From: Lachnospiraceae bacterium | GTDB lineage: Bacteria; Bacillota; Clostridia; Lachnospirales; Lachnospiraceae | Direction of reading: 5' to 3' | Assembly (NCBI GenBank): GCA_900769175.1 | Contig: CAAGFP010000145.1 | Span: 1-52,300 of the forward strand | Length of the DNA: 52,300 nucleotides | Shown: positions 9,466-17,828 of the stretch, piece after piece | Position numbering within the stretch: position 1 is the first letter of the stretch | How the letters are laid out: each line of letters starts with the position of its first letter | Notes under the pieces: model-generated | The model's input: only the letters and a program-made list of their open reading frames with translations | Databases searched by the model: none | Told to the model about the DNA's origin: nothing | Translations under genes and position numbers: made by a program

Positions 9466-9494
9466 ATAATAACACAAAGCCTTTATGAATTCAA
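9466..9494 (-). promoter_or_regulatory. Sigma-A promoter of rpsF-ssb-rpsR
   Basis: On the minus strand TTGAAT (9489-9494) and TATTAT (9466-9471) are separated by exactly 17 bp. The inferred start is near 9459, leaving a leader of about 65 nt before the rpsF ATG. Confidence 0.8.
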
Positions 9495-9523
9495 GTGTTT
9501 TTTCTTGAAGCTTCAAATTCTTT

Positions 9524-9703
9524 TTAGGCTTTTTTGATTTCCCGTATATTTTTTTCTGCTATTCTTCTTGCAATCATTACCTGATGCGCACATGTCGTGC
9601 ATTCAAGGCGGAAATCCGCACCGGTTCTTAATACCTTCCACTCAAATCCGCCACAGGGATGCTGTTTTTTCATTTTAATAATATTTCCTACTTCGATGTC
9701 CAT
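9524..9703 (-). CDS. DUF951 domain-containing small protein
   Basis: 59 residues, translated by hand: MDIEVGNIIKMKKQHPCGG at the start, then EWKVLRTGADFRLEC, a CTTC pair and QVMIARR. This matches the DUF951 family (about 60-70 residues; MKKPHPCGGNEW, GADFRxxC, CxxC, QVMLPR) very well. The conserved cysteines (PCGG, ECTTC) suggest metal or nucleic-acid binding, but the function is unknown. The family is often encoded just upstream of rpsF in Firmicutes, as here; an independent rpsF promoter separates the two. Confidence 0.9.
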   Translation of the reverse strand: MDIEVGNIIKMKKQHPCGGFEWKVLRTGADFRLECTTCAHQVMIARRIAEKNIREIKKA

Positions 9704-9796
9704 TTTATCCTCTTTATAAAATTGGTAATCTTCTTTTATGGTACAATTCTTCCTAATTAAAATGTAAGGTTAAAACGCTGCTCTTTTCCCGAAGCG

Positions 9797-10516
9797 TCAC
9801 AGAGCCGCAAATACTTCTCCGATTTTCCCGCGAATACAAAGGTTCGCTTCACTGTCCCGGGGCGTCGGAGATAAATTGATGACCACAAGTTTATTCCCCT
9901 TATAATAATCAATCAGTCCTGCTGCCGGATATACGGCAAGTGAGGTTCCGCCGATGATTAAAACATCCGCATTCGCAATGGCGGAGACTGATTTTGAAAT
10001 GCAGTCCGAATCCAGTCCTTCTTCATATAAAACCACATCCGGCTTAATGATTCCGCCGCATTCACAACGGGGAATGCCCTCACTTTCCGTAATGGCGCCA
10101 AGGTCAAAGCTTTTATGACACTTCATGCAATAATTTCTTCGAATACTTCCATGCAATTCATATACCTTTCTGCTTCCGGCATCGAAATGCAAGCCATCAA
10201 TATTCTGTGTGATCACTGCCTTTAACTTGCCGGCTTTCTCCCACTCAGCCAGTTTTTTATGCGCCATATTCGGATGAGCATTGTCAATAACCATTTTATC
10301 CCGATAAAACCGATAAAATTCTTCCGGTTTTCTCATAAAAAACGAATGGCTTAAAATGGTTTCCGGCGGATAGTCATATTTTTGATTGTACAGCCCGTCA
10401 ACACTTCTGAAATCCAGAATCCCGCTTTCCGTAGACACGCCGGCGCCGCCGAAAAAAACAATATTATCGCTGTTTTCAATCCATTCTTTTAATTGCGAAA
10501 TTAACTGATCTTCCAT
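9797..10516 (-). CDS. NAD-dependent protein deacylase (sirtuin, CobB/Sir2 family)
   Basis: 239 residues. The NAD-binding GAGVSTESGI (residues 24-33) and TQNIDGLH (103-110), the catalytic His122 in ELHGS, and the zinc cysteines 130, 133, 151 and 153 are all present. GTSLAVYPAAGL closes the NAD site. It removes acyl groups from lysines, producing nicotinamide and O-acyl-ADP-ribose. A GGAGTGAAGGT ribosome binding site precedes the ATG. The length fits bacterial type M/U sirtuins; substrate preference cannot be read. Confidence 0.95.
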   Translation of the reverse strand: MEDQLISQLKEWIENSDNIVFFGGAGVSTESGILDFRSVDGLYNQKYDYPPETILSHSFFMRKPEEFYRFYRDKMVIDNAHPNMAHKKLAEWEKAGKLKAVITQNIDGLHFDAGSRKVYELHGSIRRNYCMKCHKSFDLGAITESEGIPRCECGGIIKPDVVLYEEGLDSDCISKSVSAIANADVLIIGGTSLAVYPAAGLIDYYKGNKLVVINLSPTPRDSEANLCIRGKIGEVFAAL

Positions 10517-10558
10517 ACCTTCACTCCTTTTTCTGAGAGTCCGTAATCCATACGCTGA

Positions 10559-10690
10559 TACTGTATTTGATGATATTCAACCACTTTTTTTGATGATACT
10601 CTACGCTTTATTTGACGATGCTCATGCACTTCGGCCGAAGCACACGTCACATTTGATGGGGTATGACCGCTACATCTGATGACGCACAAT
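10559..10690. repeat. Degenerate repeats of about 22 bp between the DUF6472 and sirtuin genes
   Basis: The motif TTTGATGATA or TTTGACGATG recurs at roughly 22-bp spacing at about 10567, 10588 and 10611, with weaker copies near 10651 and 10676. A CTTCGGCCGAAG palindrome (10629-10640) sits among them. Conservation is poor and no function is evident. Confidence 0.4.
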
Positions 10691-10846
10691 TCTGTATTCA
10701 TCCCCGCATTGATAATAAGGGCATTGATAATGGGAATCGTTTTGAAGTCTGGCATAATCATCTTCATCCATACTTACCATACAGACATATTCTTCATATT
10801 CATCATCATATACATAATTCGCACATTCTTCACAACAAATATCCAT
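10670..10846 (-). CDS. DUF6472 family small cysteine-rich protein
   Basis: 58 residues starting MDICCEECANYVYDDEYEEY and ending DEYRIVRHQM. The CxxC pair, the acidic YDDEYEEY stretch, CPYY and the IVR(K/H)QM tail match small clostridial proteins annotated DUF6472. The cysteines (CCEEC, VCMV, CPYYQC) could bind zinc or an iron-sulfur cluster; the role is unknown. GGAAGG 7 nt upstream supports this ATG over an upstream in-frame methionine. Confidence 0.8.
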   Translation of the reverse strand: MDICCEECANYVYDDEYEEYVCMVSMDEDDYARLQNDSHYQCPYYQCGDEYRIVRHQM

Positions 10847-10913
10847 TTTCTTTTCCTTCCTGTATTTATTTCCTGTTATGTAATAGAAAATTCGGAGGAA
10901 TTTCCTATTGCAC

Positions 10914-10949
10914 AAAAAACCCGAGGTGGAAATAAGTTCCTGCCTCGGG
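10914..10949 (-). terminator. Terminator of the amino acid ABC transporter genes
   Basis: CCCGAGG (10920-10926) pairs with CCTCGGG (10943-10949). On the minus strand the stem is followed by TTTTTT. It lies about 50 bp past the binding-protein stop at 11001. Confidence 0.85.
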
Positions 10950-11000
10950 CTTATGAGTAACTGATTCTTATCCCATTTAGGGATTCAAAATGCGGAATTA

Positions 11001-11765
11001 TTACTGAGCTTCGGTATATTCTACAGCAAGAGTAGAAATGGTTCCGTCTGCTAACATTTTCTCAATGGAAGCATTGATCAAAGCTAAAAGTTCAGTATTT
11101 CCTTTCTTAACAGCGATTCCGTATTCTTCAACTTCGAAAGCAGTTTCGTCATTGATGATTTTCAGTCCCGGGTTGTCACTAACATATTTTTCAGCAGTTG
11201 CAGAATCGATTACTACAACATCACACTTGTCATTTACAAGTTCCATAACTGCTTCGGTACCTTTTTTGAATGCTTCATAAGGATATCCCAATTTCTAAAC
11301 ACAGGTTTCACCGGTGTATCCCTGGATAACACGGATTCTCTTGTCAGCCATATCCGCTGCACAAGTAATATCAGAATCTTCTTTTACGATCATAACCTGG
11401 GTTGCTTTGTAATAGGGAATAGAGAAATCAACGGATTCCTTTCTTTCTTCGGTAATGGTCATACCTGCGATAACAGCATCTACCTGACCATTCTGAAGTG
11501 CGATAAGAAGTGAATCAAATTCCATATTTTCGATTACAGCGGTCTTTCCGTTGTCTTCGGCAATCTTCTTTGCGATAGCCATATCAATTCCGTCATATTC
11601 TCCGATTACGCCATTTGCGGTAACGTACTCAAAGGGAGGGAATTCAGGGTTGGTTCCAAACTTAATGGTATCAGCGTCTGCACCGGATTTGGAACATGCA
11701 GTCAGACTTACTGCCAAAAGCACACCGGCAGTAATCAGTGTTACGATTTTGCTAAACTTTTTCAT
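11001..11765 (-). pseudogene. Amino acid ABC transporter substrate-binding lipoprotein with an in-frame TAG
   Basis: The reading frame runs from ATG 11765 (AGAGGAG ribosome binding site) to TAA 11001, about 254 codons, the normal size of family-3 solute-binding proteins. The lipoprotein signal ends in the lipobox LTAC. NPEFPPFEY, GMTITEERKE, QGYTGE and the C-terminal lobe starting at LGYPYEAF are all in one frame. A single TAG at 11295-11297 lies between GETCV and KLGYPYEAF, in the hinge crossing between the two lobes. There is no frameshift and no other damage. It may be a recent nonsense mutation (CAG, AAG and GAG are all one change away), a sequencing error or a read-through site. As written it encodes a non-functional half protein. 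Confidence 0.85.
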
Positions 11766-11830
11766 AATTTTTCTCCTCTGATATAATATAATCTCTATTT
11801 TATATAACGAAAAAGAAAGCATACCGCACA

Positions 11831-11894
11831 CCGGCAGACATTTTATCCGTTCGCCGGCAGGCATTTTATCCATAACCGGAGGGACATTTTATCC
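11831..11894. repeat. Three imperfect 22-23-bp repeats in the transporter intergenic region
   Basis: CCGGCAGACATTTTATCC (11831), CCGGCAGGCATTTTATCC (11854) and CCGGAGGGACATTTTATCC (11876) follow each other with 4-5-nt spacers. On the transcribed minus strand each presents GGATAAAATG. The block lies in the 236-bp gap between the ATPase gene and the binding-protein gene, upstream of the latter's start. Confidence 0.8.
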
Positions 11895-12001
11895 ACACAC
11901 CTGCAGATGGCAGAGAGCGTTTTCTTTTCCTGTTAGATAAAATATGAACTATGTATACACCCGAAAAACGGGTTTTGTCAAGAAAAAGAATGAAACGTTC
12001 T

Positions 12002-12724
12002 TTATAATACTTTGCTTAAGAAAGATTTCAATCTCTCATTTTTCGGATTTTCGAAGATTTCAGCAGGCGTTCCTTCTTCCATCACAACGCCTTCATCCAT
12101 AAACAATACCCTGCTTGCGACTTCACGCGCAAACCCCATCTCATGCGTAACAATGACCATCGTCATACCGGACTTGGCAAGATCTTTCATAACGTCCAAA
12201 ACCTCGCCAACCATTTCCGGGTCAAGCGCCGAAGTCGGTTCGTCGAAAAGCATGATTTCCGGATTCATTGCAAGAGCACGGGCAATCGCAACACGCTGTT
12301 TCTGTCCGCCCGAGAGCTGCTTGGGATAGTTTTTCGCCTTATCGGCAAGATGAACTTTCTCCAGAAGTTCCATCGCTTTCACTTTCGCCTGCTGCTTGGT
12401 CATTTTCTTAAGCATGACAGGAGCTAAGGTGATATTATCGATTACCGACATGTGGTCAAAAAGATTAAAATGCTGGAACACCATTCCCATTTTCTGTCGG
12501 ATACGGTTCACATCCACCTTGGGTGCATTAATCAATTCATCATCTACATAGATTTCGCCCGACGTTGACGTTTCCAGTAAATTCAGGCAACGCAGGAAGG
12601 TACTTTTACCGGAGCCGGAAGGACCGATGATGGCAACCACCTCGCCCTGACGAATCGTTTCACTTATGCCTTTTAATACCTCTAAATCTCCAAAGCTTTT
12701 ATAAAGATTCTCTACTTTAATCAT
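12002..12724 (-). CDS. Polar amino acid ABC transporter ATP-binding protein
   Basis: 240 residues. Walker A GPSGSGKST (34-42), the Q-loop in MGMVFQHFNLF, signature LSGGQKQR, Walker B IMLFDEPTSALDPE and the switch His in VTHEMGFA are complete. HFNLFDHMSV and the overall length are typical of the GlnQ/HisP/ArtP group. It powers uptake through the permease encoded 10 bp upstream (12735-13445). AGGAGG precedes the ATG. The exact substrate (glutamine, arginine or cystine type) cannot be assigned. Confidence 0.95.
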   Translation of the reverse strand: MIKVENLYKSFGDLEVLKGISETIRQGEVVAIIGPSGSGKSTFLRCLNLLETSTSGEIYVDDELINAPKVDVNRIRQKMGMVFQHFNLFDHMSVIDNITLAPVMLKKMTKQQAKVKAMELLEKVHLADKAKNYPKQLSGGQKQRVAIARALAMNPEIMLFDEPTSALDPEMVGEVLDVMKDLAKSGMTMVIVTHEMGFAREVASRVLFMDEGVVMEEGTPAEIFENPKNERLKSFLSKVL

Positions 12725-12734
12725 ATCGGACCTC

Positions 12735-13445
12735 CTATCTTACTTCTGATTTACGCATCCACTTTTCAATCTGTTTTAAGAAAAGTGTCAAAAGCTTAAT
12801 CAGTACATAATAAATAACAGCAGTTCCAATCAATGGCATAAACGCTTCAAAGGTCGCACTTTTAATGAAATCTCCGGCCTTCTGGATATCCATAAGTCCT
12901 ACATAACCTACAATCGCAGTTTCCTTAATCAATACGATGAATTCGTTACATAAAGCCGGGAAAATATTTTTAACCGCCTGCGGTATGACAATTCGGGACA
13001 TGGTCTGAAAAGCACTCAGTCCTAAAGAGCGACCCGCTTCCGTCTGTCCTTTGTCAACGGATAAAATACCTGCACGGATAATTTCCGAAACATAAGCACC
13101 CGAATTGATCCCGAATGCAATCGCTGCAATAATCCACTTATCCAGCGGAATGGTAGCAAAAATAACGAAATAAATGATCATCAACTGCGTAACCGACGGC
13201 GTTCCACGGATGATATCGGTGTACATTCCGCCGATAAATCTTAAGAACTTATTCTTTGACATATTACACAAAGCAATAATCAAACCAATGACAATGCCGA
13301 GGATTACCGCAAGAAGCGATACTTTAATGGTTACTCCGATACCGCCAAGCAAGAGCATATAGCGGTCTTCCCTGATAAAACAGCGATAAAATGTTTCTGC
13401 AAAATCCATCCAAAATGTTCCAAACCAGTTAAATACCTGAGTCAT
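12735..13445 (-). CDS. Polar amino acid ABC transporter permease (HisM/GlnP type)
   Basis: 236 residues with about five hydrophobic helices. The inner-membrane component motif is seen in RGTPSVTQLMIIYF and in the EAA loop region EAGRSLGLSAFQTMSRIVIPQAVKNIFPAL, which docks with the ATPase. As a single permease it probably forms a homodimer. It is the first gene of the transporter set (permease, ATPase, then the binding protein after 236 bp). Confidence 0.93.
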   Translation of the reverse strand: MTQVFNWFGTFWMDFAETFYRCFIREDRYMLLLGGIGVTIKVSLLAVILGIVIGLIIALCNMSKNKFLRFIGGMYTDIIRGTPSVTQLMIIYFVIFATIPLDKWIIAAIAFGINSGAYVSEIIRAGILSVDKGQTEAGRSLGLSAFQTMSRIVIPQAVKNIFPALCNEFIVLIKETAIVGYVGLMDIQKAGDFIKSATFEAFMPLIGTAVIYYVLIKLLTLFLKQIEKWMRKSEVR

Positions 13446-13474
13446 TTTATACGATCCTTTCGTGTATCTTTCAT

Positions 13475-14041
13475 TCAGTACTTCACAAATCCATGTTCTT
13501 CATCAATACAGTTTGCATTCCAGTATTCTCGCAATGAACCTTCATAAACCACTCTGCAATACGGACAGGTCCGGAAATCTCTCGGACGCATCGCCAGATA
13601 ACTTTTATTCCAGTAATTAACACCGGCATATTTCAATGCGAGGCCGACATATTGCGAACAATACAATTCATTTTTGAGCCTTGGATAGAAATTAAACATT
13701 GCAAAGAACAAAGCCAGAAAGCTGTAATGGAAATTGTCTCTCTGAGCCCAGAAGGTCTCCACGAACTCTTCCAGTTTCTCGTATTGCTCATCGGTTAAAT
13801 CGAATTCCAGAAGCATCATTTCCGTCTTATTGAAGCGTTTGAACACATTTTCGCATGGAATCTCATGCATGTGCGCTGCCCAGAACGGGTTCCATGCAAT
13901 CACACGTCCAAAACTGTACATACGATGAAGTTCTTTATCTAAAGAAAGAGAAGCATGAGAATATGGCTCTTTCGTATATAATTTTACCAATCTCGACAGA
14001 AGTGTCCCTGTCAGACTGATCATTACATAAGCATGTTTCAA
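13475..14041 (-). CDS. Permuted papain-like (YiiX/NlpC-P60-like) cysteine hydrolase
   Basis: 188 residues, no signal peptide. The order His29 (YSHASLSLD) followed by Cys128 (ELYCSQYVG) fits the circularly permuted NlpC/P60 or LRAT-like fold, where His precedes Cys. Such enzymes act on amides or thioesters of lipids or peptides; the substrate here is unknown. It starts at TTG, whose last two bases are shared with the TGA of the amidohydrolase (TTGA overlap), and GGAG lies 7 nt upstream, so translation is coupled. A cytoplasmic hydrolase coupled to a deaminase-like enzyme is an unusual pairing. Confidence 0.7.
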   Translation of the reverse strand: MKHAYVMISLTGTLLSRLVKLYTKEPYSHASLSLDKELHRMYSFGRVIAWNPFWAAHMHEIPCENVFKRFNKTEMMLLEFDLTDEQYEKLEEFVETFWAQRDNFHYSFLALFFAMFNFYPRLKNELYCSQYVGLALKYAGVNYWNKSYLAMRPRDFRTCPYCRVVYEGSLREYWNANCIDEEHGFVKY

Positions 14042-15381
14042 TTGTTTACTCCTTCAGATACAATAATTCTGTGGGAAATTTCTTCGCATTTTTCATAAAT
14101 TTCAGTCTCATCCATGGTTAGAACGACTCTGTTTTCCATTACGATGTGTCCGTCAATGATTACGGTTTCCACCTCAGAACCGTTTGCCGAATAACAAAGC
14201 GCAGACAGAGGATGATTTAAAGGGCGAAGGGAGGGCTGATTTAAGTTCAAAATGGCAAGGTCTGCCTTTTTCCCTTTTTCAATCGAGCCGATTTCTTTCT
14301 CCAGCCCCAGCGCCTTTGCACCGTTTAAGGTCGCAATCCGGATTCCTTCGGGAGCGCTGATGCATTCAGACTGACATTTTACTCCTTTATGGACCATCAT
14401 CAGTAAATTTAATTCATGAAACATATTCAAAGAATTATTGCTGGCCGCTCCGTCCGTTCCAAGGCACACATTAATGCCCTCCTTTATCATCTCGGGAACG
14501 GGTGCGAAACCATTACCAAGTTTCATATTGCTGGCCGGATTCGTAGCAACACTTACATTGCATGCTTTCAGAATTTCCATGTCCCTTTCATTAATCTGAA
14601 CACAATGTGCGGCCACACAGGGAACATCGAAAATTCCGGTTCTCTTTGCCAGTTCAATCGGGGAACAGCCATACTGTTTTCTGCAGTTTTCTATTTCTGT
14701 CACACTCTCCGATAAATGGATATGAATACCCATCTGATTCTTTTTCGCTTCGTCGCTGACGATTTTTAAGAATTCTTCATCACAGGTATAGGACGCATGA
14801 GGTCCCAGATAAAATGATAAACGATCGCAGTCTGCGGCAGCCTCTTTTTCTTCATAAGCCTGGCGCAGTCTCATGGCACCTGCTTCATCATTTCCGTTTC
14901 CGACCAGTCCGCGGCTTATGACCGCACGCATACCGGATTCTTTGACCGCCTTCGTGGTCTGATGGATATTCATCTGCATATCATTAAAACAGGTGGTTCC
15001 GCTTTTCAACATTTCAAGAATCGCAAGCTTTGCTCCCCAATAGGCATCCTCATCCGTCATTTCATCCTCAAAATGCGAAACACGGTGAAACAACCAGTCC
15101 GTAAACGATAAATCATCTGCTGCGTTTCTCATAAAACACATATAAGAATGCGTATGTGCGTTTACAAGTCCGGGGATTACCATTTTATCCCGTCCGTCAA
15201 TGATTTTATCCGCTTCCGAGGCAGAAAACGGTTCCGGGTCGGAGGCTGTTTCATCGCCACATGAGATCACGCCGGCTATTGTATTATTCTCGATATATAT
15301 GGTCGCTTTCGTGACAACATCACGGGTTGCTTCTTTTTTCGACGGCAGTAGTGCAAGAATATCTTTGATAATCAGTTTCAT
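14038..15381 (-). CDS. Amidohydrolase, MTA/SAH deaminase-like
   Basis: 447 residues. Metal-binding His76 and His78 in GLVNAHTHSYM, a further His in GIHIHLSES, one in AHCVQIN, and the Asp in CLGTDGAASNN give the full zinc site of the AtzA/MtaD/SsnA branch of the amidohydrolase superfamily. EKGKKADLAIL at the C-terminus is the usual beta-sandwich motif. The likely reaction is deamination of S-adenosylhomocysteine, methylthioadenosine or a related adenosine; guanine-type deamination is less likely. Translationally coupled to the downstream hydrolase. Confidence 0.88.
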   Translation of the reverse strand: MKLIIKDILALLPSKKEATRDVVTKATIYIENNTIAGVISCGDETASDPEPFSASEADKIIDGRDKMVIPGLVNAHTHSYMCFMRNAADDLSFTDWLFHRVSHFEDEMTDEDAYWGAKLAILEMLKSGTTCFNDMQMNIHQTTKAVKESGMRAVISRGLVGNGNDEAGAMRLRQAYEEKEAAADCDRLSFYLGPHASYTCDEEFLKIVSDEAKKNQMGIHIHLSESVTEIENCRKQYGCSPIELAKRTGIFDVPCVAAHCVQINERDMEILKACNVSVATNPASNMKLGNGFAPVPEMIKEGINVCLGTDGAASNNSLNMFHELNLLMMVHKGVKCQSECISAPEGIRIATLNGAKALGLEKEIGSIEKGKKADLAILNLNQPSLRPLNHPLSALCYSANGSEVETVIIDGHIVMENRVVLTMDETEIYEKCEEISHRIIVSEGVNN

Positions 15382-15460
15382 TACAATCTCTCTTTCCGGG
15401 TTTCATATGAATTGTTTCTTTGCCCGCTTTCTCATTTTTCATTTAGCACTTTCCGGGCAT

Positions 15461-16006
15461 CTACTCTTCTTCGTTCACATATTCTTCCACTGCGCTGTCA
15501 ACTTTATTTCCGATATAACGAAGCATAAAGAACAGAGCAAAGTATACGGGAATCAGGGATAGAATCAGCCAGGTCGGATGCCAGACTTTAAGGCATAATC
15601 CAATCAGAACGAATACAATCACGCAAAAAATCGGGAAAACCATCATGGTAAACTTCTCGCTGGTAGACATTTTATTATTTCTTTTCGGCTTCACTGCCGC
15701 ACTTGAATTCAGGCGCCTCTTCTGTTCCTTGCTAAGGAGGGTGTCTCCGTCATTCTCCAGATTCGGTTTGGCAAATACCGCTTTGGATTCATCATATTCC
15801 GGTGCTTCCTGATTCCCGTATACAATGGTATCAATCGGGAGTTTGTAATAAGCGGATAATGCAATTAATCCTTTTGCATCCGGCGTTGAAATATTATCTT
15901 CCCATTCCGTAATCACTTTTTCTTCCACTCCAAGTTTGAGGGCAAGCTCGGCTCTGGAAAGGTTTGCCTCATTACGAAGAGACGTTAAATTATCACCAAT
16001 TGTCAT
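15461..16006 (-). CDS. XRE-family helix-turn-helix protein with two membrane helices
   Basis: 181 residues. An N-terminal Cro/CI-type HTH covers about residues 4-58 (LRNEANLSRAELALKLGVEEKVITEWEDN). A polar linker leads to two hydrophobic helices near residues 125-165 and an acidic tail. Membrane-tethered XRE regulators of this kind are common in clostridia; their signal is unknown. GGGGTAAC upstream places the start at 16006, although the frame is open to 16090. It lies directly behind the pgi terminator. Confidence 0.85.
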   Translation of the reverse strand: MTIGDNLTSLRNEANLSRAELALKLGVEEKVITEWEDNISTPDAKGLIALSAYYKLPIDTIVYGNQEAPEYDESKAVFAKPNLENDGDTLLSKEQKRRLNSSAAVKPKRNNKMSTSEKFTMMVFPIFCVIVFVLIGLCLKVWHPTWLILSLIPVYFALFFMLRYIGNKVDSAVEEYVNEEE

Positions 16007-16024
16007 TTCTGTTACCCCTTTTAC

Positions 16025-16061
16025 GGAAAACGCATCCGAAGGATTCACTCCCTGGGATGCG
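16025..16061 (-). terminator. Terminator of pgi
   Basis: CGCATCC (16031-16037) pairs with GGATGCG (16055-16061) around a 17-nt loop. On the minus strand it is followed by TTTTCC. It lies 45 bp after the pgi stop codon. Confidence 0.7.
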
Positions 16062-16105
16062 CTCCGAATCAAAAACAGCTTATGCTGCAAATATTCATTT
16101 CATTC

Positions 16106-17458
16106 TTATGAAAGTCTCTTGAGAAGTTCTTCTCTCTGCGCTTCATATCCGGGCTTTCCAAGAAGCGCAAACATATTCTTCTTGTAGCTTTCCACACCCG
16201 GCTGGTTGAACGGATTTACACCGAGTAAATATCCGCTTACACCGCAGGCAAACTCGAAGAAGTAGAATAATTCTCCAAGATAGAATTCATTTACTTCCGG
16301 AATGTTAATCATAAAGTTCGGAACCTGTCCGTCGGTATGAGCAAGAATGGTTCCGTTCATAGCGGATTTATTTACAAAATCTACGCTCTTTCCGGTAAGA
16401 TAATTTAAGCCATCCAAGTCAACCGGTTCTTCCTCGATGATAATTTCTTCTCTGGAAGTTTCAATATTGATAACGGTTTCAAACAGGTTTCTTGAACCGT
16501 CCTGAATGAACTGTCCCATGGAATGGAGGTCAGTGGTTAAGTCAACACTTGCAGGGAAAATACCTTTTTGATCTTTTCCTTCACTTTCTCCGTATAACTG
16601 TTTCCACCATTCGGAAACATAATGAACGGAGGGTTCATAGTTTGCAAGAATTTCAATTGCTTTTCCTTTACGAAGGAGAATGTTACGTGCTGCTGCGTAC
16701 TGAAGTGCATCGTTTTCTTCGTATGCATTGTTAAGCGCCATTTCTCTTCCCTTTGCCGCACCTGCCATTAACTGGTCAATATCTGCGCCACTGACTGCAA
16801 TCGGGAGCAAGCCTACAGCGGTAAGAACGGAGAATCTTCCTCCGACATCATCAGGCACTACGAAAGTCTCATATCCTTCTTCGGTAGCAAGACCTTTTAA
16901 AGATCCTCTTGCCTTATCGGTTGTAGCATAAATTCTCTTGGCAGCTTCCTGCTTTCCGTACTTTTCTTCTGCCATTTTCTTTAATACGCGGAATGCAATG
17001 GCAGGTTCTGTAGTCGTTCCGGATTTCGAAATCATGTTGATTGAGAAATCTCTGTCTCCGATTACCTGAATCAGGTGATTCAAATAAGTTGAACTGATGG
17101 AATTTCCAACGAAATAAATTTCAGGAGTTTTACGAATGCTCTTATCTACAACATTGTAAAAGCTGTGTCTTAAAAATTCGATTGCTGCTCTTGCACCTAA
17201 GTAAGAACCACCGATACCTACAACTAAAAGGACGTCGGAATCACTCTGGATTTTTTCTGCAGCTTTTTTAATACGTGCAAACTCTTCTTTGTCATATGCA
17301 ACAGGAAGGTCAATCCATCCTAAGAAATCATTTCCGGCACCGGTTTTGGAAACCAGTAATTCCTTTGCATCCATGGTCTGCTTCTTCATATTTTCCATTT
17401 CATGCTCAGCAATAAAAGAAGAGGCTTTGGAACGGTCAAACGTAACTTTCGTACTCAT
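16106..17458 (-). CDS. pgi: Glucose-6-phosphate isomerase
   Basis: 450 residues, the compact Firmicute form. GIGGSYLGARAAIEFL (phosphate loop), SKSGTTTEPAIAFR, GGRFSVLTAVGLLPIA and the catalytic Glu region LYGESEGKD are intact. It interconverts glucose-6-phosphate and fructose-6-phosphate in glycolysis. The start at 17458 (MSTKVTFDRSK) follows GGAGG at good spacing; upstream in-frame codons lack one. Monocistronic: a promoter at 17522-17550 and a terminator at 16031-16061 bracket it. Confidence 0.97.
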   Translation of the reverse strand: MSTKVTFDRSKASSFIAEHEMENMKKQTMDAKELLVSKTGAGNDFLGWIDLPVAYDKEEFARIKKAAEKIQSDSDVLLVVGIGGSYLGARAAIEFLRHSFYNVVDKSIRKTPEIYFVGNSISSTYLNHLIQVIGDRDFSINMISKSGTTTEPAIAFRVLKKMAEEKYGKQEAAKRIYATTDKARGSLKGLATEEGYETFVVPDDVGGRFSVLTAVGLLPIAVSGADIDQLMAGAAKGREMALNNAYEENDALQYAAARNILLRKGKAIEILANYEPSVHYVSEWWKQLYGESEGKDQKGIFPASVDLTTDLHSMGQFIQDGSRNLFETVINIETSREEIIIEEEPVDLDGLNYLTGKSVDFVNKSAMNGTILAHTDGQVPNFMINIPEVNEFYLGELFYFFEFACGVSGYLLGVNPFNQPGVESYKKNMFALLGKPGYEAQREELLKRLS

Positions 17459-17521
17459 ATTATTAAATCCTCCATTTCCCTGCACTGTAAAAGTGAGGTC
17501 TCGATTAGTTTTTACCGCATT

Positions 17522-17550
17522 ATTTTAGCAAATAACAAGCCTGTTTTCAA
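17522..17550 (-). promoter_or_regulatory. Sigma-A promoter of pgi
   Basis: TTGAAA (17545-17550) and TAAAAT (17522-17527) on the minus strand, spacer 17 bp. It forms the left half of a divergent intergenic region whose right half drives the TSCPD-murG genes. Confidence 0.75.
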
Positions 17551-17646
17551 GTCAAAGCTTGAAGAAATGCTCGAGTATGGTTGAGAAAAGGATAAATGAA
17601 ATTGTAAGGAAAAGACCAAATCGAATTTGCAATCCATCATTTATGG

Positions 17647-17675
17647 TAGAAATTAGAAATTATTTTTGCTATAAT
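17647..17675 (+). promoter_or_regulatory. Sigma-A promoter of the TSCPD protein and murG
   Basis: TAGAAA (17647-17652), a 17-bp spacer and a perfect TATAAT (17670-17675). The transcript would start near 17682 and carry a leader of about 145 nt that includes the hairpin at 17698-17734. Confidence 0.7.
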
Positions 17676-17697
17676 GACATGATATCAGGGGGCAAAA

Positions 17698-17734
17698 GGT
17701 CATACTTTTCATGCCTGCATGAAAAAGCATGACT
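17698..17734 (+). promoter_or_regulatory. Long palindromic hairpin in the TSCPD-murG leader
   Basis: TTTTCATGC (17706-17714) and GCATGAAAA (17717-17725) are perfect complements separated by only 2 nt. GTCAT (17698) and ATGAC extend the stem to about 15 bp, with one bulge and one mismatch. A weak TTTAAAA follows. It could be an attenuator, an RNA stability element or a dyad operator; there is no gene for about 95 bp after it. Confidence 0.55.
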
Positions 17735-17828
17735 TTAAAACCCTAAAACACAAGAATCCAATGTTGGCAACGGCAGAAAAAGAAATTTGCCGGCAGATAA
17801 GAACATATAATTATTTCAGGAGGTCAAT

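Noticed and set aside
9393..9467. Longer rpsF beginning at an upstream methionine
   Set aside because: The strong AAAAGGAGG directly precedes MNKYEL, and the upstream codons overlap the leader and promoter start.
10501..10767. An 88-codon open frame on the minus strand overlapping the DUF6472 gene and the sirtuin start
   Set aside because: It has no ribosome binding site, runs through the degenerate 22-bp repeats and overlaps a better-supported gene in another frame.
11831..11894. Repeat array considered as a CRISPR
   Set aside because: Only three imperfect units with 4-5-nt spacers and no cas genes anywhere in the window.
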